From positions 372,001 through 436,000 of the forward strand of contig VKHL01000003.1 in NCBI GenBank assembly GCA_015146655.1: a stretch of DNA of 64,000 nucleotides. The letters are read 5' to 3'. The notes under the pieces are model-generated. The model ran no database searches. It was given only the letters and a program-made list of their open reading frames with translations, and was not told the origin of the DNA. The DNA is from Ochromonas danica. Taxonomy: Eukaryota; Sar; Chrysophyceae; Chromulinales; Chromulinaceae. A program made the translations under genes and the position numbers. Positions within the stretch are counted from its first letter, which is position 1. Every line of letters starts with the position of its first letter. Shown one piece after another: positions 23,586 to 33,883 of the stretch.

Positions 23586-24995
23586 CGTCTAGAAGAGGTA
23601 GAAGCTAAGCAGCATTGGTGGTGGGATACTGTCTCACCTAATGATGGAGGTGTAGTCAATGATGCTACTATGAGATTGTTCTATGCTAACTGTCTAGCCA
23701 AGAGAAGCAATAGTAGTAATAGCAATGAGACTGTTGCTACCACTACCTCTAACACTGCCAGTGACAGTAGAGGTAGTGCTCAAGGTAGTGGTAGAGGTAG
23801 TGGTAGGTGTGGAGAGAGAGCTATGACTATCGTGACCTACAATCCTGCCATGCATCAAGGCTTCTGTGGTAATCGTATCCTACAACAACATCATGTACTA
23901 GATCTTTCCTCTCTCACTATCACTCCGACTACTAGTGCAGGAGGAGGAGGAGGAAGAGGAGAGGTAGTTTGTACAGTCAAGACAGTCAATGTTCGTCGTC
24001 TAGTATTAAATCGTATGACAGGTTCAATCTGTGCAGAGGCTACACATCTCAAAGTCAACAACAACCCTCTCCTCCTCCTCCCCCTACCCCTCTCTACCGA
24101 TGAAGAGAAGCAAGGTAGTGGTAGTGGTAGTAGTAGTGGTAGTAAAAGAGTAGAAGTGTGTATTCCTTCCTCATCAAAAGGTCATGCAGAGATATGTGGT
24201 AGTAGTGGTAGTAGTCCAGTGCATCCCTTATCAGAGAAGACATTGACTACCTCTGGTCCTCTGAGACATGTAGCACATCGACCACTCGTCATCGTCTATG
24301 GTACCACACCAACCACACACTTACCTCTTCGTAGAGCTATGCGAGATATCGCTATCTATCTAGCCAATAGCTATTATGCTGCTTATCATAGTTATGTACC
24401 TGTCTTGTCTGATATTGACTTCCGCATGTCAACCTTCCAGAAGAGACCTTTGTTACCTAATATCATCTTTATTGGAGGGGATAGTCAGACCAATCGAATG
24501 TGGAAATGGATGCAGAATGATTCTTCTATCTCACCTTTAACTTATCGTCTTCCTGCTGATCTTGTCATGCATGGCTATCCCTCTGAGAGAGGACAGCAAC
24601 AGCAGGAGGAGGAGGAGGGGGAGGAGGAGGGGGAGGAGAAGGTTGGCTTCACTCTAGCCAATCAGACTTTCTCTCGTGCTGATCATGGACTCATGTTTAC
24701 CTTCCCTATCCATCGCCCTCCCTCCTCCTCCTCCTCCTCCTATGACAGTGTGGCTATGGGAGTATGTCTGCATGGCAATAGTCCTCGAGCTTATCTACAT
24801 CTTAGTCGTCTACTCTGGCCTGTCATTCCTCCTATGGTCAGACCACCTTTCTCTCTCTACCTGCCAGACTACCTGGTAGTGGATGAAGAAGTGTGGGCCA
24901 AGGGACCAGGAGGTCTGCGATTGGCTGGCTACTGGGACAGTGACTGGCAGATTGATGAACGCACTGCTTATTACCGGCCCTCCTACTCCTCCTAA
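21054..24995 (+). CDS. large secreted alpha/beta-hydrolase (serine esterase/peptidase-like)
   Basis: Intronless, 1313 residues from the ATG at 21054. That start is chosen because it gives a signal peptide ending near FVQCQ; an upstream in-frame ATG at 20979 adds 25 residues. After a Ser/Gly-rich segment a Cys-containing region (CPPFCPHRNYLTEEAL) and a large beta-rich domain follow. The hydrolase part has ISLHGSG, then the nucleophile elbow SGHSMGGHG with Ser716, preceded by a polyglycine run. A possible catalytic His lies in NPAMHQGF. A final domain (VIVYGTT...IIFIGGDSQTN) resembles C-terminal parts of large S9-like hydrolases. Substrate unknown; several Gly/Ser insertions interrupt the fold. 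Confidence 0.8.
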
Positions 24996-25213
24996 TGCCC
25001 CCCCCCCCCACTGTATGTGTGAGTGTGTGTTGACTAAGGGACTAGTCAATGGTAGTCTAGACTCCCAGAATCCTAGATTTCCAAGTAAAGTCTAGGGACT
25101 GGCTTTGTGTAATTCCTTACTATTATCTACTGCCACTATCTACAAGGTAAATACACAATTAATGCTCTCGGATGGTCACAATGCACGGGAATGAAAGGGT
25201 ATGTGCCAAGGGT
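24996..25213. other. short convergent gap
   Basis: 218 bp between the stops of the hydrolase and DPM2 genes, beginning with a C10-type run; no gene. Confidence 0.5.
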
Positions 25214-25538
25214 CTAGTTGGTCTTCTTGTTCTTCTTCTTGGCCTCCTCCTCCTGCGCCTGTCTAGCCAGCAGGTAGTGTACCCCTCCATAGAGGGTAGT
25301 CAACCCCACTACTAGCACTATGGCAGGGAGGATAACAGCATATTGCTGAGGGAGAAAGTACTTTGTGAGGGGATGATCTGATGATAGCAAAGGCTAATTG
25401 AGAGAGATTAGATAGGAGGAGGAGGAGGAGGAGGAGGATGGGGCTTACCAAGACAATGGCCCAAAGGCTATAATAGAGAAAAATAAGACATGATAAGATC
25501 ACCAGAAAGCTACCTACTGCTTTCACACTTGTGCTCAT
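25214..25538 (-). CDS. DPM2: DPM2, dolichol-phosphate mannosyltransferase regulatory subunit
   Basis: Two exons, 25538-25449 and 25393-25214, joined at GT-AG in phase 0 to 89 residues, against 84 in the human protein. The first membrane helix ends IFLYYSLWAIVL. The second exon starts PLLSSDHPLTKYFLPQQYAV, matching the family's HxxxKYFLPxxYA motif, followed by a second hydrophobic helix and a Lys-rich tail (KKKNKKTN). DPM2 stabilises the catalytic subunit DPM1 through DPM3 and anchors the complex in the ER membrane, where it makes dolichol-P-mannose for N-glycans, GPI anchors and O-mannose. The gene is head-to-head with the MRG15-like gene. Confidence 0.92.
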
Positions 25539-25917
25539 GGTAATAATAGAATTATAATCGAAAGGATAATAGACCTGATAGATCACTTTGACTGATGCTG
25601 CCCCGTGTTAGCGTAATTACACTTACTTCCCTTTTAAGTAATTACACAACATACTGAAGAACGCGTTATTTTATTTATTTAGGGCTGATAAACGCGTTAT
25701 TTTTTCTCTCTCTGTTGGTGTGTATTACTGCCTTTTTAAGTAATTACACAATATACTGAAGAACGCGTTATTTTATCATTCAGGGCTAATAACGCGTTGT
25801 TTCTCTGTCACTCACTCTGCTCTCTCTGTGGTGTGGTGGATTTGAATCTCTTGGGGGTGATGATCATTACTATCATAACAGAACAAGAAAGAAGAAGAAG
25901 AAGAAGAGAAGAAGAAC
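25539..25917. promoter_or_regulatory. divergent promoter, DPM2 / MRG15, with duplicated AACGCGTT block
   Basis: A block of about 70 bp (25632-25702) recurs 102 bp downstream (25734-25802) with about 85-90% identity. Each copy contains AAGTAATTACACA, ATACTGAAG and two AACGCGTT palindromes: at 25660 and 25691, and at 25762 and 25791. AGGGCT(G)ATAA separates the two palindromes in both copies. A GAAGAA run precedes the MRG15 start. Confidence 0.7.
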
Positions 25918-28274
25918 ATGATCAAGTCATCTCCTTCCTCTATCCTCTATCAACCTAATGAGATTGTTTGGTGTGCTGATAGTGGTCAAGTCTATGAAGC
26001 AAAGATCTTGAAATTAGTGGAGCTAACAGGTGTTTTCAAGTATTTTATACATTTTCAAGGATGGGCAAGGAAGTATGACTGTTGGGTTGATAGTCATATG
26101 TTAGCTCCTAAAGACAATGAAATACTATTAGAAGTGTTAAAGAAACATGCGAAAGAGATCTTTATTCCTGGATCAAAACGAGGTGGAAGAGTAGCAGAGA
26201 CTGAGACAGAGACAGAGACAGAGACAGAAGGGAAGAAGAAGAAGGAGGAGGAGGAGGTGGTGGTGGTGGAGGAGGAGGAGGAGGAGGACAGTGATGAGGA
26301 GGAGGTGGGGGTGAAGGCTAGTAGAACACGTCGTCATGGTACAGAAGCTGAAGCTGAAGCACTTCTTAAAGAAGCTCAACGAAGACGTAAAGAACTAGAA
26401 GAAGAAGATCTTATTGATGATAACGACTACCACCACAACCAGCAGCAGCAGGAGGAGGAGCAGGAGCAGGAGGTGGAGGGTAAGAGGAAGGGTAGCACTA
26501 GCACTAACACTAACAATAAGAAGAAGCGTCAGACTAATAAGAGTGTAGCAGCAGGAGGAGGAGGAGGAGGAGAATTCTCTTCCACACAGTTGCTATCGTC
26601 AGACTATAAGAAACGTCTAGTGGAGGAGTGGGTGTCAGTGACGAAGAATCCCCGCAGACTACATCGTCTACCTTGTGCACCTCACATGTCTATTGCTAGT
26701 CTAGTACAACACTTCCTACTAGACCTACAACACAATGACAATGACAATGACAATGACAATGACAATGACATTGGTAGTAGTAATGCTAATGATAAGACTG
26801 CTGCTGTCACTAGTAGTGGTGTTAGTAGTGGTAGTGGTGGTAGTGATAGCATTCCTACCTCTTCCTCTGGTGAGGCTAGTAGTGGTAGAGGTAGAGGTAG
26901 TGGTGAGGGTAGTAGCTTGAAGAAGAAGAAGACAATAAGAGGAACAAGTAAGAAGAGTAGAGGTGGGAGATCATCACGTGGGAGAAAGAGTCAGAAAGTA
27001 GTTGAAGAGGTAGAAGAAGAAGAAGGAGATGATGATGCTATCAATGAGGAGGTAGAGGTAGAGGGTGTGCATAACGAAGACATGGTAGTAGAAGAGGAAG
27101 AGAAGCAACCTCAGCAACAAGAAGAACAACAACAATTACCTCCTCAGCAAGAAGAAGCAAAAGTGGTAGAGGCAGCAGAGGTAGAGGTAGAGGTAGAGGT
27201 AGAGGTAGAGGTAGGGGCTACTGCTACTATAGGAGGTGATGGTAGTGATATGATGATGATGGAAGAAGCCGAAGAAGAGAAGAAGAACAACAACAAGAAA
27301 GAAGAAGAGGTAGAGAAGGTAGAGGTAAACAAGGTAGAAGAGGTAGTGGTAAAGAAGGTAGTTAGTGCTCGCTATCGCCTCTATGAGCAGCTATTCCAAG
27401 GTCTCTTACAACAAATAGAGCGAGCATTACCAACAATTCTTCTGTATCGTCAAGAGAGAGAGCAATACAATCATCTGCTTGCTAGTCATCCTGTGGCTAT
27501 GCGAGAGGCAAGTCAACTGCTACCTGTAGACTTTCTCTTGCGCTTCTTTGGTAAGTGTTCATTACACCTCTTACACCTCTTATCCCCTCTGTCTTATCCA
27601 TTATTGTATTGTACTATACTATCAAATAGCTCGTTTGCCATCATTAATGCAATCTGTCTTCTTATCTATTGAAGAAGTTAAAGATATTTTGGATAAGTTC
27701 TCTGAGCTTCTAAGGTAATTAATGTATATAATAACTGACTGATTAACTCCATGTTTGTTCTTCTGTTATTATGAATATACTGTACTGTACTATACTGTAG
27801 TGTACTGTACTAAACTATACTGTGCTATACTATAGTGTAGTGTACTGTACTATAGTGTACTGTATTATACTGTACTAAACTATACTGTGCTAAACTATAC
27901 TGTACTATACTGTACTATACTATACTGTATTATACTGTACTAAACTATACTGTACTATAGTGTACTGTACTATAGTGTACTAAACTATACTGTACTATAC
28001 TGTAGTGTACTGTACTGTAGACTACAGGTACAGTAGTTGACTAATACTATACTATGTATTGTGATTTGATGTGATTAGCTTTTTGTGGACACATCGAGAT
28101 CGATATCTTGGGAAAGGTGCAAACTTTCTCTCTGCAGCTGAGGCTCTAGCAGCAGTTGATCTACCTTATCCTCCTCCTGCTCAAGTTGTGGCTGGTGTTG
28201 ATATTGATGTTGCTGGGAATGAAGGAAAGATGAATGAAGTGGTGAAGGTGAAGATCGAGTCTGAAGACAGGCAA

Positions 28275-28311
<37 letters not shown>

Positions 28312-28529
28312 CATCATCATTATCGAACAGTAACTCTACTTCCACCTCAGAGCACCAGGAATTATGTCCATCAGAGACAGAGAATGTCCAAGAAGGGGTA
28401 GGCAAGAAGAGGAAGAAGACGGCGGCGGCGGCGTTGGTGAAACAAGAGGCTGAGGAGGGACATGAGGAAGAGCAGAGCTCTCGACGAAGTCGTCGTGAAG
28501 TACATCGTCCATCCTGGAAGGGCATTTGA
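25918..28529 (+). CDS. MRG15/EAF3-like chromo-barrel and MRG domain protein
   Basis: Exons 25918-27550, 27630-27714 and 28079-28529 give 722 residues. The N-terminal chromo barrel (about 10-75) has VYEAKIL, KYFIHFQGWARKYDCWV, as in MRG15/Eaf3, which bind H3K36-methylated nucleosomes in NuA4 acetyltransferase and Rpd3S-type deacetylase complexes. The MRG domain begins KKRLVEEWVSVTKNP (about 230-270), is interrupted by about 210 low-complexity residues, and resumes with YEQLFQGLLQQ, YNHLLASHP, LLRFFARLP, SFLWTHRDRYLG. An acidic linker, a poly-Gln run (from CAA repeats at about 28270-28310) and a basic tail follow. Intron 2 is filled by a GTAC-rich repeat. Confidence 0.88.
27778..28020. repeat. 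TACTGTACTATA-type degenerate tandem repeat in MRG15 intron 2
   Basis: About 240 bp built from short near-palindromic units (TACTGTAC, TATACTGTA, TAGTGTAC). The units contain many GTAC and TATA palindromes, so each strand could fold into hairpins. A related TATAGTATAGTTA repeat lies in an intron at 2372-2445. Confidence 0.85.
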
Positions 28530-28857
28530 GAAGAAGCAAAGCAAAGCAAGCAAGTCGGAAGTGCAGAAAGAAAATAACTATAGAGTAACAAAAATAGTTC
28601 TTAGTTGTTCATTTGTGCTATCTAATTCTTTATCAATCACTAGTATGGATATGTATGGTGATCACCAACAAACGCATCTCTTTTGCAGAGTAGTCATGAA
28701 TCATGGGAGAGGAAAGAATAGAATAGTTCCATTCACTCACACCAAGATCGACCATCCACTTTCATCCAGATATCGTGGATAACCACACATAGCTATCGAA
28801 AACTCCATTTATACGAAAACTTCACTTGCTTTGACTTCTCGTGTAATCAATACATTA
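28530..28857. other. convergent gap, MRG15 / PI4K
   Basis: 328 bp with 3' regions of both genes; no supported gene. Confidence 0.45.
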
Positions 28858-31728
28858 TTACTTGGCAATGCCATTAGTGGCCAACTGGAAAGAATCGTAA
28901 AGATCAGTACCAGTATTATTGTAACTCCTGCAAGCAAGCAATACATCGTGATTAACAACATAAACAAATTTCAATACAATACAAACAACTAATTCAATAA
29001 ATACCTGTACAGCATTCTGTCGGTTATGTTTGCGATGTCGGAATCAGGACAGTCAAGATGCAATCTTGCACGGAAATCGGCAATTGCATTGCGATTATAC
29101 CTGGACAAGTTCAGACCGTAAGTTTAAATGGTCAACCTTTAATATACAATTAGGCGACACTTACTTGAAACAAGGATAATTGGAATGAAATTGCATTATT
29201 TCCATGAGCATGCAGATTTGTCTGGCATGTTTACGAGCGACTAAAAAGGCTTGTACACATCTGTTGCGATATTCATCGTAATCAGGAGAACGAGGGCCTC
29301 CCATTACCTCAGCAAGTTCTCTATTTAACTTCCAAGGAGCTTTCTCCATAGAAAACTGTTTTCCTGGAGCCAAGCCAAAAACAAAGCCAAAGTCAATATG
29401 GATGACATGTCCCGCTGTGTCAATCATAATGTTGCCGTTATGACGGTCTTTGATAGCAAGGAGATATGTCACAATACTATATCCAGCCATTGAAGCAATG
29501 TAATTCTCAATGGCTTGAGAGAAAGATTCCCCCTGGGTGCTTGAAGAAGAATTGTAACCAAAAGTAGATTCATACCACTTTCGTAAGCTACCAGGGAAGC
29601 CAGGTCTCTTCTTGAGACCATCAATACTAGATGCATCAGTAACGAGTTCGATCAAGCCTGTTGACTTGGAAGTACTCATAATACGATAAGGATGAAGATA
29701 GACAGGGAGATTAGCTTCAGTGAAGGCTTTCTTGAAATAAGAAATGAGCTGCATCACAAATACTTCCTGTCTCACATCATCATTGCTCTTAGCAATCAAG
29801 CCTCTCACCTGCCAGCCAGGTAGGTCTCCATAAGCAGAAGAACCTCTCAAACGAGCAACCTTTTGGGCGAAAGTCTCTCCAAATGGACCTGGACTAGAAG
29901 TATTGTCCACTCCAACAGAGGCGTTTCCTTGTGTGGAAGACTCTTTCTTCGAAGAATTGTTACTGGCACTGCTATCAACAGTATAACCAGCTTCACGAAG
30001 ACGATTCAATCCAGTACCCTCAGCAGACCAATGCTCATAGGTAGCCTGACGGAAATCAGCAAACTTGCTTGGCTTGGGCTCGCGCACTTGAGGATTGGAC
30101 TCAATGGATTCCGCATCATCATCACCTTCAACAATAGCGCTACGAGTGTGGTTTACAAGAGCCACTTTTGGTAACACAACATCTGATTCTGAGTAGCGTT
30201 CCATCTCAGCGCCAAGGAAAGTTGCCACATCCAGTCGACGAGGATGAGCCTCAACTTCAAAAAGCAACAGCGCAGGAACACGTGCTTTGGTAGTAAATGC
30301 ATGGCATTCCTTTGGTAACGCTTTTAATACGGTAGCATACGTATCTGTTGAAGAGACAACAGGCAGGTATACTAAGGGAGGGATGACAAGATCTTTCATA
30401 TCCCGTTCCAAAAAGTAACGTCGAACAGATCGCTCTTTCAATCTAGAGGAAGTAAATATCTCAATAAAAGCAAAATAAAGCTAAAAATAATGGAAACAAC
30501 TAACCTTAAGCGCTCGCAAATGTGGGTCAAGTTAGTAACAAAAATACGCATTTGCTTGAAATAGGCGAAGCGTTTACGCTGCACAGGAGTAAGAGAAGCC
30601 TCATCGATAAGAGGAGAAGCTCGTTTTCCCATGGTCGATATTGTGACACCAGCACGATCTTTGGCGTCAGGTACTTCGTCAAAGCTATCAGGATCAGAGA
30701 CTTGAGGCGCTCCCATAATTTCACTATCAACATTGCATCGGTAAGACGAGACAAACAGAAGAGTGAATGAGAACACTTACTTTTCCAGGAAGCTGACCCA
30801 TTTCTGTCGACTAGCCTCATTTTCAGCACGCAGAAAGTAGTGCGCGCTGTTCGACTCGTTCACCAGCTCAAATGTAGTATTACCGTACTTGGAGCTTTCC
30901 AAAATACGAACACGACAATTTTGCAGAGGAATGGCACGCTTGGGATGGACGGCATGAGGCTCACGATAGCAAAGGAGTACGCGTTGATCCACTACGAAAT
31001 AGAGCAATTTCCATGGCTTTGTATGGATAGGCGACTTGCGTACACAGCGTTTGTAAAAGAGTTGTCCGTTCAGAATACCATCATAACCATTAAACTTCTC
31101 ATTGGTTAAGGTTCGTTCTATCATATTCATCTTTGCGTCGTTAATCTTCTTGGTTGTACGATCAGATGTAGGTAGATCATGAGAGCCAAAGATCACAGCA
31201 CGTTCAATATCTTGTACAAGACGTGCACAACGACCAAAATAGAAAGGATTACAAGAAGCATTATGAAGCCCATTGACCATTTCAGGCTGATAATCTTCCA
31301 TGGCAGCATTGAACAAAAAGCTTAGCTCTAAAGCAGCATGAAGAGAGTTCTGACTAATGACCATTGCCAACATCTCTAACGCTTGATTACGAGGACTGAC
31401 ATCCATATGAATGATTAAATGAGCTAATTGAGGTAAATAGAACTCAATATCATCAAATACTTTCTTCTCATCAGCGAATTTACTGTGTATAAAACAGAAG
31501 AGAAGAGTTAGGAAATGATATTTGTTAGAAGAGGACTATATCGTAACGTAACGTAATGTATACTACACTAACAATAATGAGAATTACAAGAATCAACTTG
31601 ACTTACCAGAGAATATCTGAGATTTCCTTGACTTTCTCCATATTCTTGCGATTCTCCCATAGTCGAAAGACTACTTTCTGAGTATCGACTGTCTTCTTAT
31701 CTGCTTGAAAGATATCTAATAACTCCAT
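28858..31728 (-). CDS. phosphatidylinositol 4-kinase beta-type with PH domain, 6 exons
   Basis: Exons 31728-31607, 31482-30781, 30723-30505, 30442-29165, 29100-29005 and 28927-28858 join with matching phases to 828 residues. The N-terminal helical lipid-kinase-unique domain (about 1-120) is followed by a PH domain (about 172-275: DGILNGQLFYKR, WKLLYFVVD, EASRQKWVSFLE). The PI3/4-kinase catalytic domain has DDVRQE, YRIMSTSKSTGLIE, LLAIKDRHNGNIMID (about 680) and HIDFGFVFG (about 698). The ending YDSFQLATNGI matches the PI4KB/Pik1 ending. The enzyme makes PI4P, chiefly at the Golgi. Yeast and animal PI4K-beta lack a PH domain between the helical and catalytic parts. Confidence 0.9.
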
Positions 31729-32591
31729 GATGGTCTCTGTCTGTCTGTCTGTTGTCAACTCTTGAAGGTAAAGGTTGAGAAAAGTGACTAGTCAAAGGTG
31801 TACACTAGTCTTAATACAAGTAAGTCAATACGATGATAGATCCAATATCTCAATATCTCTCTATATGGAATCTATTATCAAAATCTCTCTACAGTATCTA
31901 TCAAAATTCTGTTATATTAAAATAATCACTATTTTCAATAAATAGTCCAAGAAATACTAGGCAAGAAGAAAAGGTAATGGATAAGGGAAAAGGTAGTAGT
32001 AGTAGTAGCAGTAGTAGTAATACTTAGAGCAAATGAATGAATTCTTCCAATGGATGAGAAAGTCCACTCACTCCCTAGCCTTTGTACTGGCTTTGCTGTC
32101 AGTGCTCCGTGCTGCTGCTGCTGCCAGTGATGAATCCGATGACGATACCCCCCAAAGACACACCTGTCCACCATGAAAGATCTCACTTTTTCCGCTTTTA
32201 AAACTTGAAAAATCAGATGCTGCTGGGAAAGAAACGAAAATATGGAAACAACGAGTTTTCTCAGAAAGCTGTTCGAGTGTTCTTTATGATAAAACAGAAA
32301 CAGACAGTTTTTGTTGAGGACTACTACAACAAACAGCACCACAGCAGAAATAGGATTGATGATGGTTGGTTGTTGTTTCCCTATACAATACTGCAGGTAG
32401 ACAGAGGCGGTCACCATCTTCTTTCCTATTAACAAAAGCTTGGTGGTCTGGAGGGTAGTGACTTAATAATCCTGTCTTATCCTATCCTGTGTTCAATCCT
32501 AGACTTTTTTTTGACTTCAAAGAGGATTGCTCCTTCATTTTATCCATTTCTTTTTCTTGGCAGTGGGATTGAGTGGTCATTGACAGTGTTG
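31729..32591. promoter_or_regulatory. divergent upstream region, PI4K / SWEET
   Basis: 863 bp. Contains AT-rich ATCAATATCTCTCTATA-like sequence near 31840-31900 and a (TAG)n run at about 31992-32010. A minus-strand stretch at about 32070-32175 translates as a hydrophobic WWTGVSLGGIVIGFITG without a start or splice context. No gene can be supported. Confidence 0.35.
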
Positions 32592-33434
32592 ATGTCAATA
32601 ATAATGAATATTCAAGATAGTCTCCTCAGCTCTATCAGTCCCACTATCTTCATTCTCTTATTAGGGAGCTTTGTGAAGTCCGCCATTGATCTTCGTCATG
32701 ACCACAATCAACGAGGAATTAGCATCATCCCTTATCTCACCCTCCTCTCCAACTGTTCTGTCTGGACACTCTATGCTATTATGCGTCATGATATCCCTGT
32801 CTTGGTAGCTAACTTCTCGGGAGTGTGTGTGGCTGTTGGCTGTACCTTCACTTACCACACCTACTCCACCTTCCAGGCAGCAACCTGGAATTACATGGTC
32901 GCTGCTGGGATTATCGCCATTGGTCTCTTTCTTGCTGTCAATCACCAAGTGAAAGAAGCGGGTAACATGGCCATGATCTTATCCATCTGTATCTATGGCG
33001 CTCCCTTGGTCACTCTTAGCAAAGTAATCGAAGAGAAGTCAACACAATCGATGCCTTTCTTAATCTCCTTAGGAAACTTCTTGAGCTCTATTTCTTGGAC
33101 TCTCTATGGATTGATCGTCTCTCATGACGTGAGGATTGTTGTTCCTAGTGTGATTGGGGCAGTCTTGGCCACTGTGCAAATGCTCATGTTCGTCATCTAT
33201 GGGTTTGGACCTCCTCACAGTCATCAGAAGTGAGTCTCTTACTCCCTGTGCCATTGTCTATGACTGTTTTTCATGATCATTTGTTCTTCATTTAGCTTTA
33301 CTCTGCCAAAACACCACGAGACAGAGATGACGATGACTCATTCCCTCACTACCAATGAATTAGAATCTCGAGGAGAGGAGCAGAAGGCCTTGTTGGACCA
33401 TTACTATCAACGCTCAGACTACGAGCAAGCTTGA
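32592..33434 (+). CDS. SWEET-family sugar transporter
   Basis: Exons 32592-33229 and 33296-33434 join in phase 2 to 258 residues. Two MtN3/saliva triple-helix bundles around a linker helix are visible: SFVKSAIDLRHDHNQRGISIIPYLTLLSNCSVWTLYA style in the first half, and KVIEEKSTQSMPFLISLGNFLSSISWTLYG in the second. The second-half ST(Q)SMPF and the NFLSSISWTLYG helix are family hallmarks. SWEETs are bidirectional uniporters for mono- and disaccharides. The hydrophilic tail is encoded by exon 2. Start chosen as the first ATG in frame; a non-ATG extension upstream is not needed. Confidence 0.9.
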
Positions 33435-33883
33435 CAACAAAACAACTGTACTACGGTTGGTTACTGTAGATGCACTATACGGAGTGCACTGCTATTCTAC
33501 AATCTAGTCATTTCCTATTTGACATCTTTTGGACTCGTTCATTTTTGAATCTCAATTGACCATTGCTGGGGCTTAACCTAAGTACCAGACCATGGACTTA
33601 ATGCCGGAGAGGTTATTTCTCTGTTGAATCATGCCTTGGGGGCATAGGTTTAGTCGCTCTTCAATAACTACCTATCTCTATTTCTATTGTGATAGCTAGC
33701 TTTTGTGTAAATTTCCTTAATTCCAATTTAAGAAAAACCGAAACGTGCGTTGCGTTGTTAGCTTAACTTAAGAAGAAGCAGCAGACACCACAGCATTAAC
33801 TTAAGGAGGGCATGGAACGGTTAATTGTCATCGAAAAGTAAAAACATCTCATGAGCCAATAGATCAACCTCCTTATCTTGATC
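33435..33883. promoter_or_regulatory. intergenic with duplicated TTAACTTAAG motif
   Basis: 449 bp between the SWEET gene and the next plus-strand gene. TTAACTTAAG occurs twice, at 33763 and 33796, about 80-120 bp before the next start codon. No gene seen. Confidence 0.45.

Noticed and set aside
31935-32435. 166-codon minus-strand frame upstream of SWEET
   Set aside because: Composition is simple-sequence derived and no family features are seen; it lies in a divergent promoter region.
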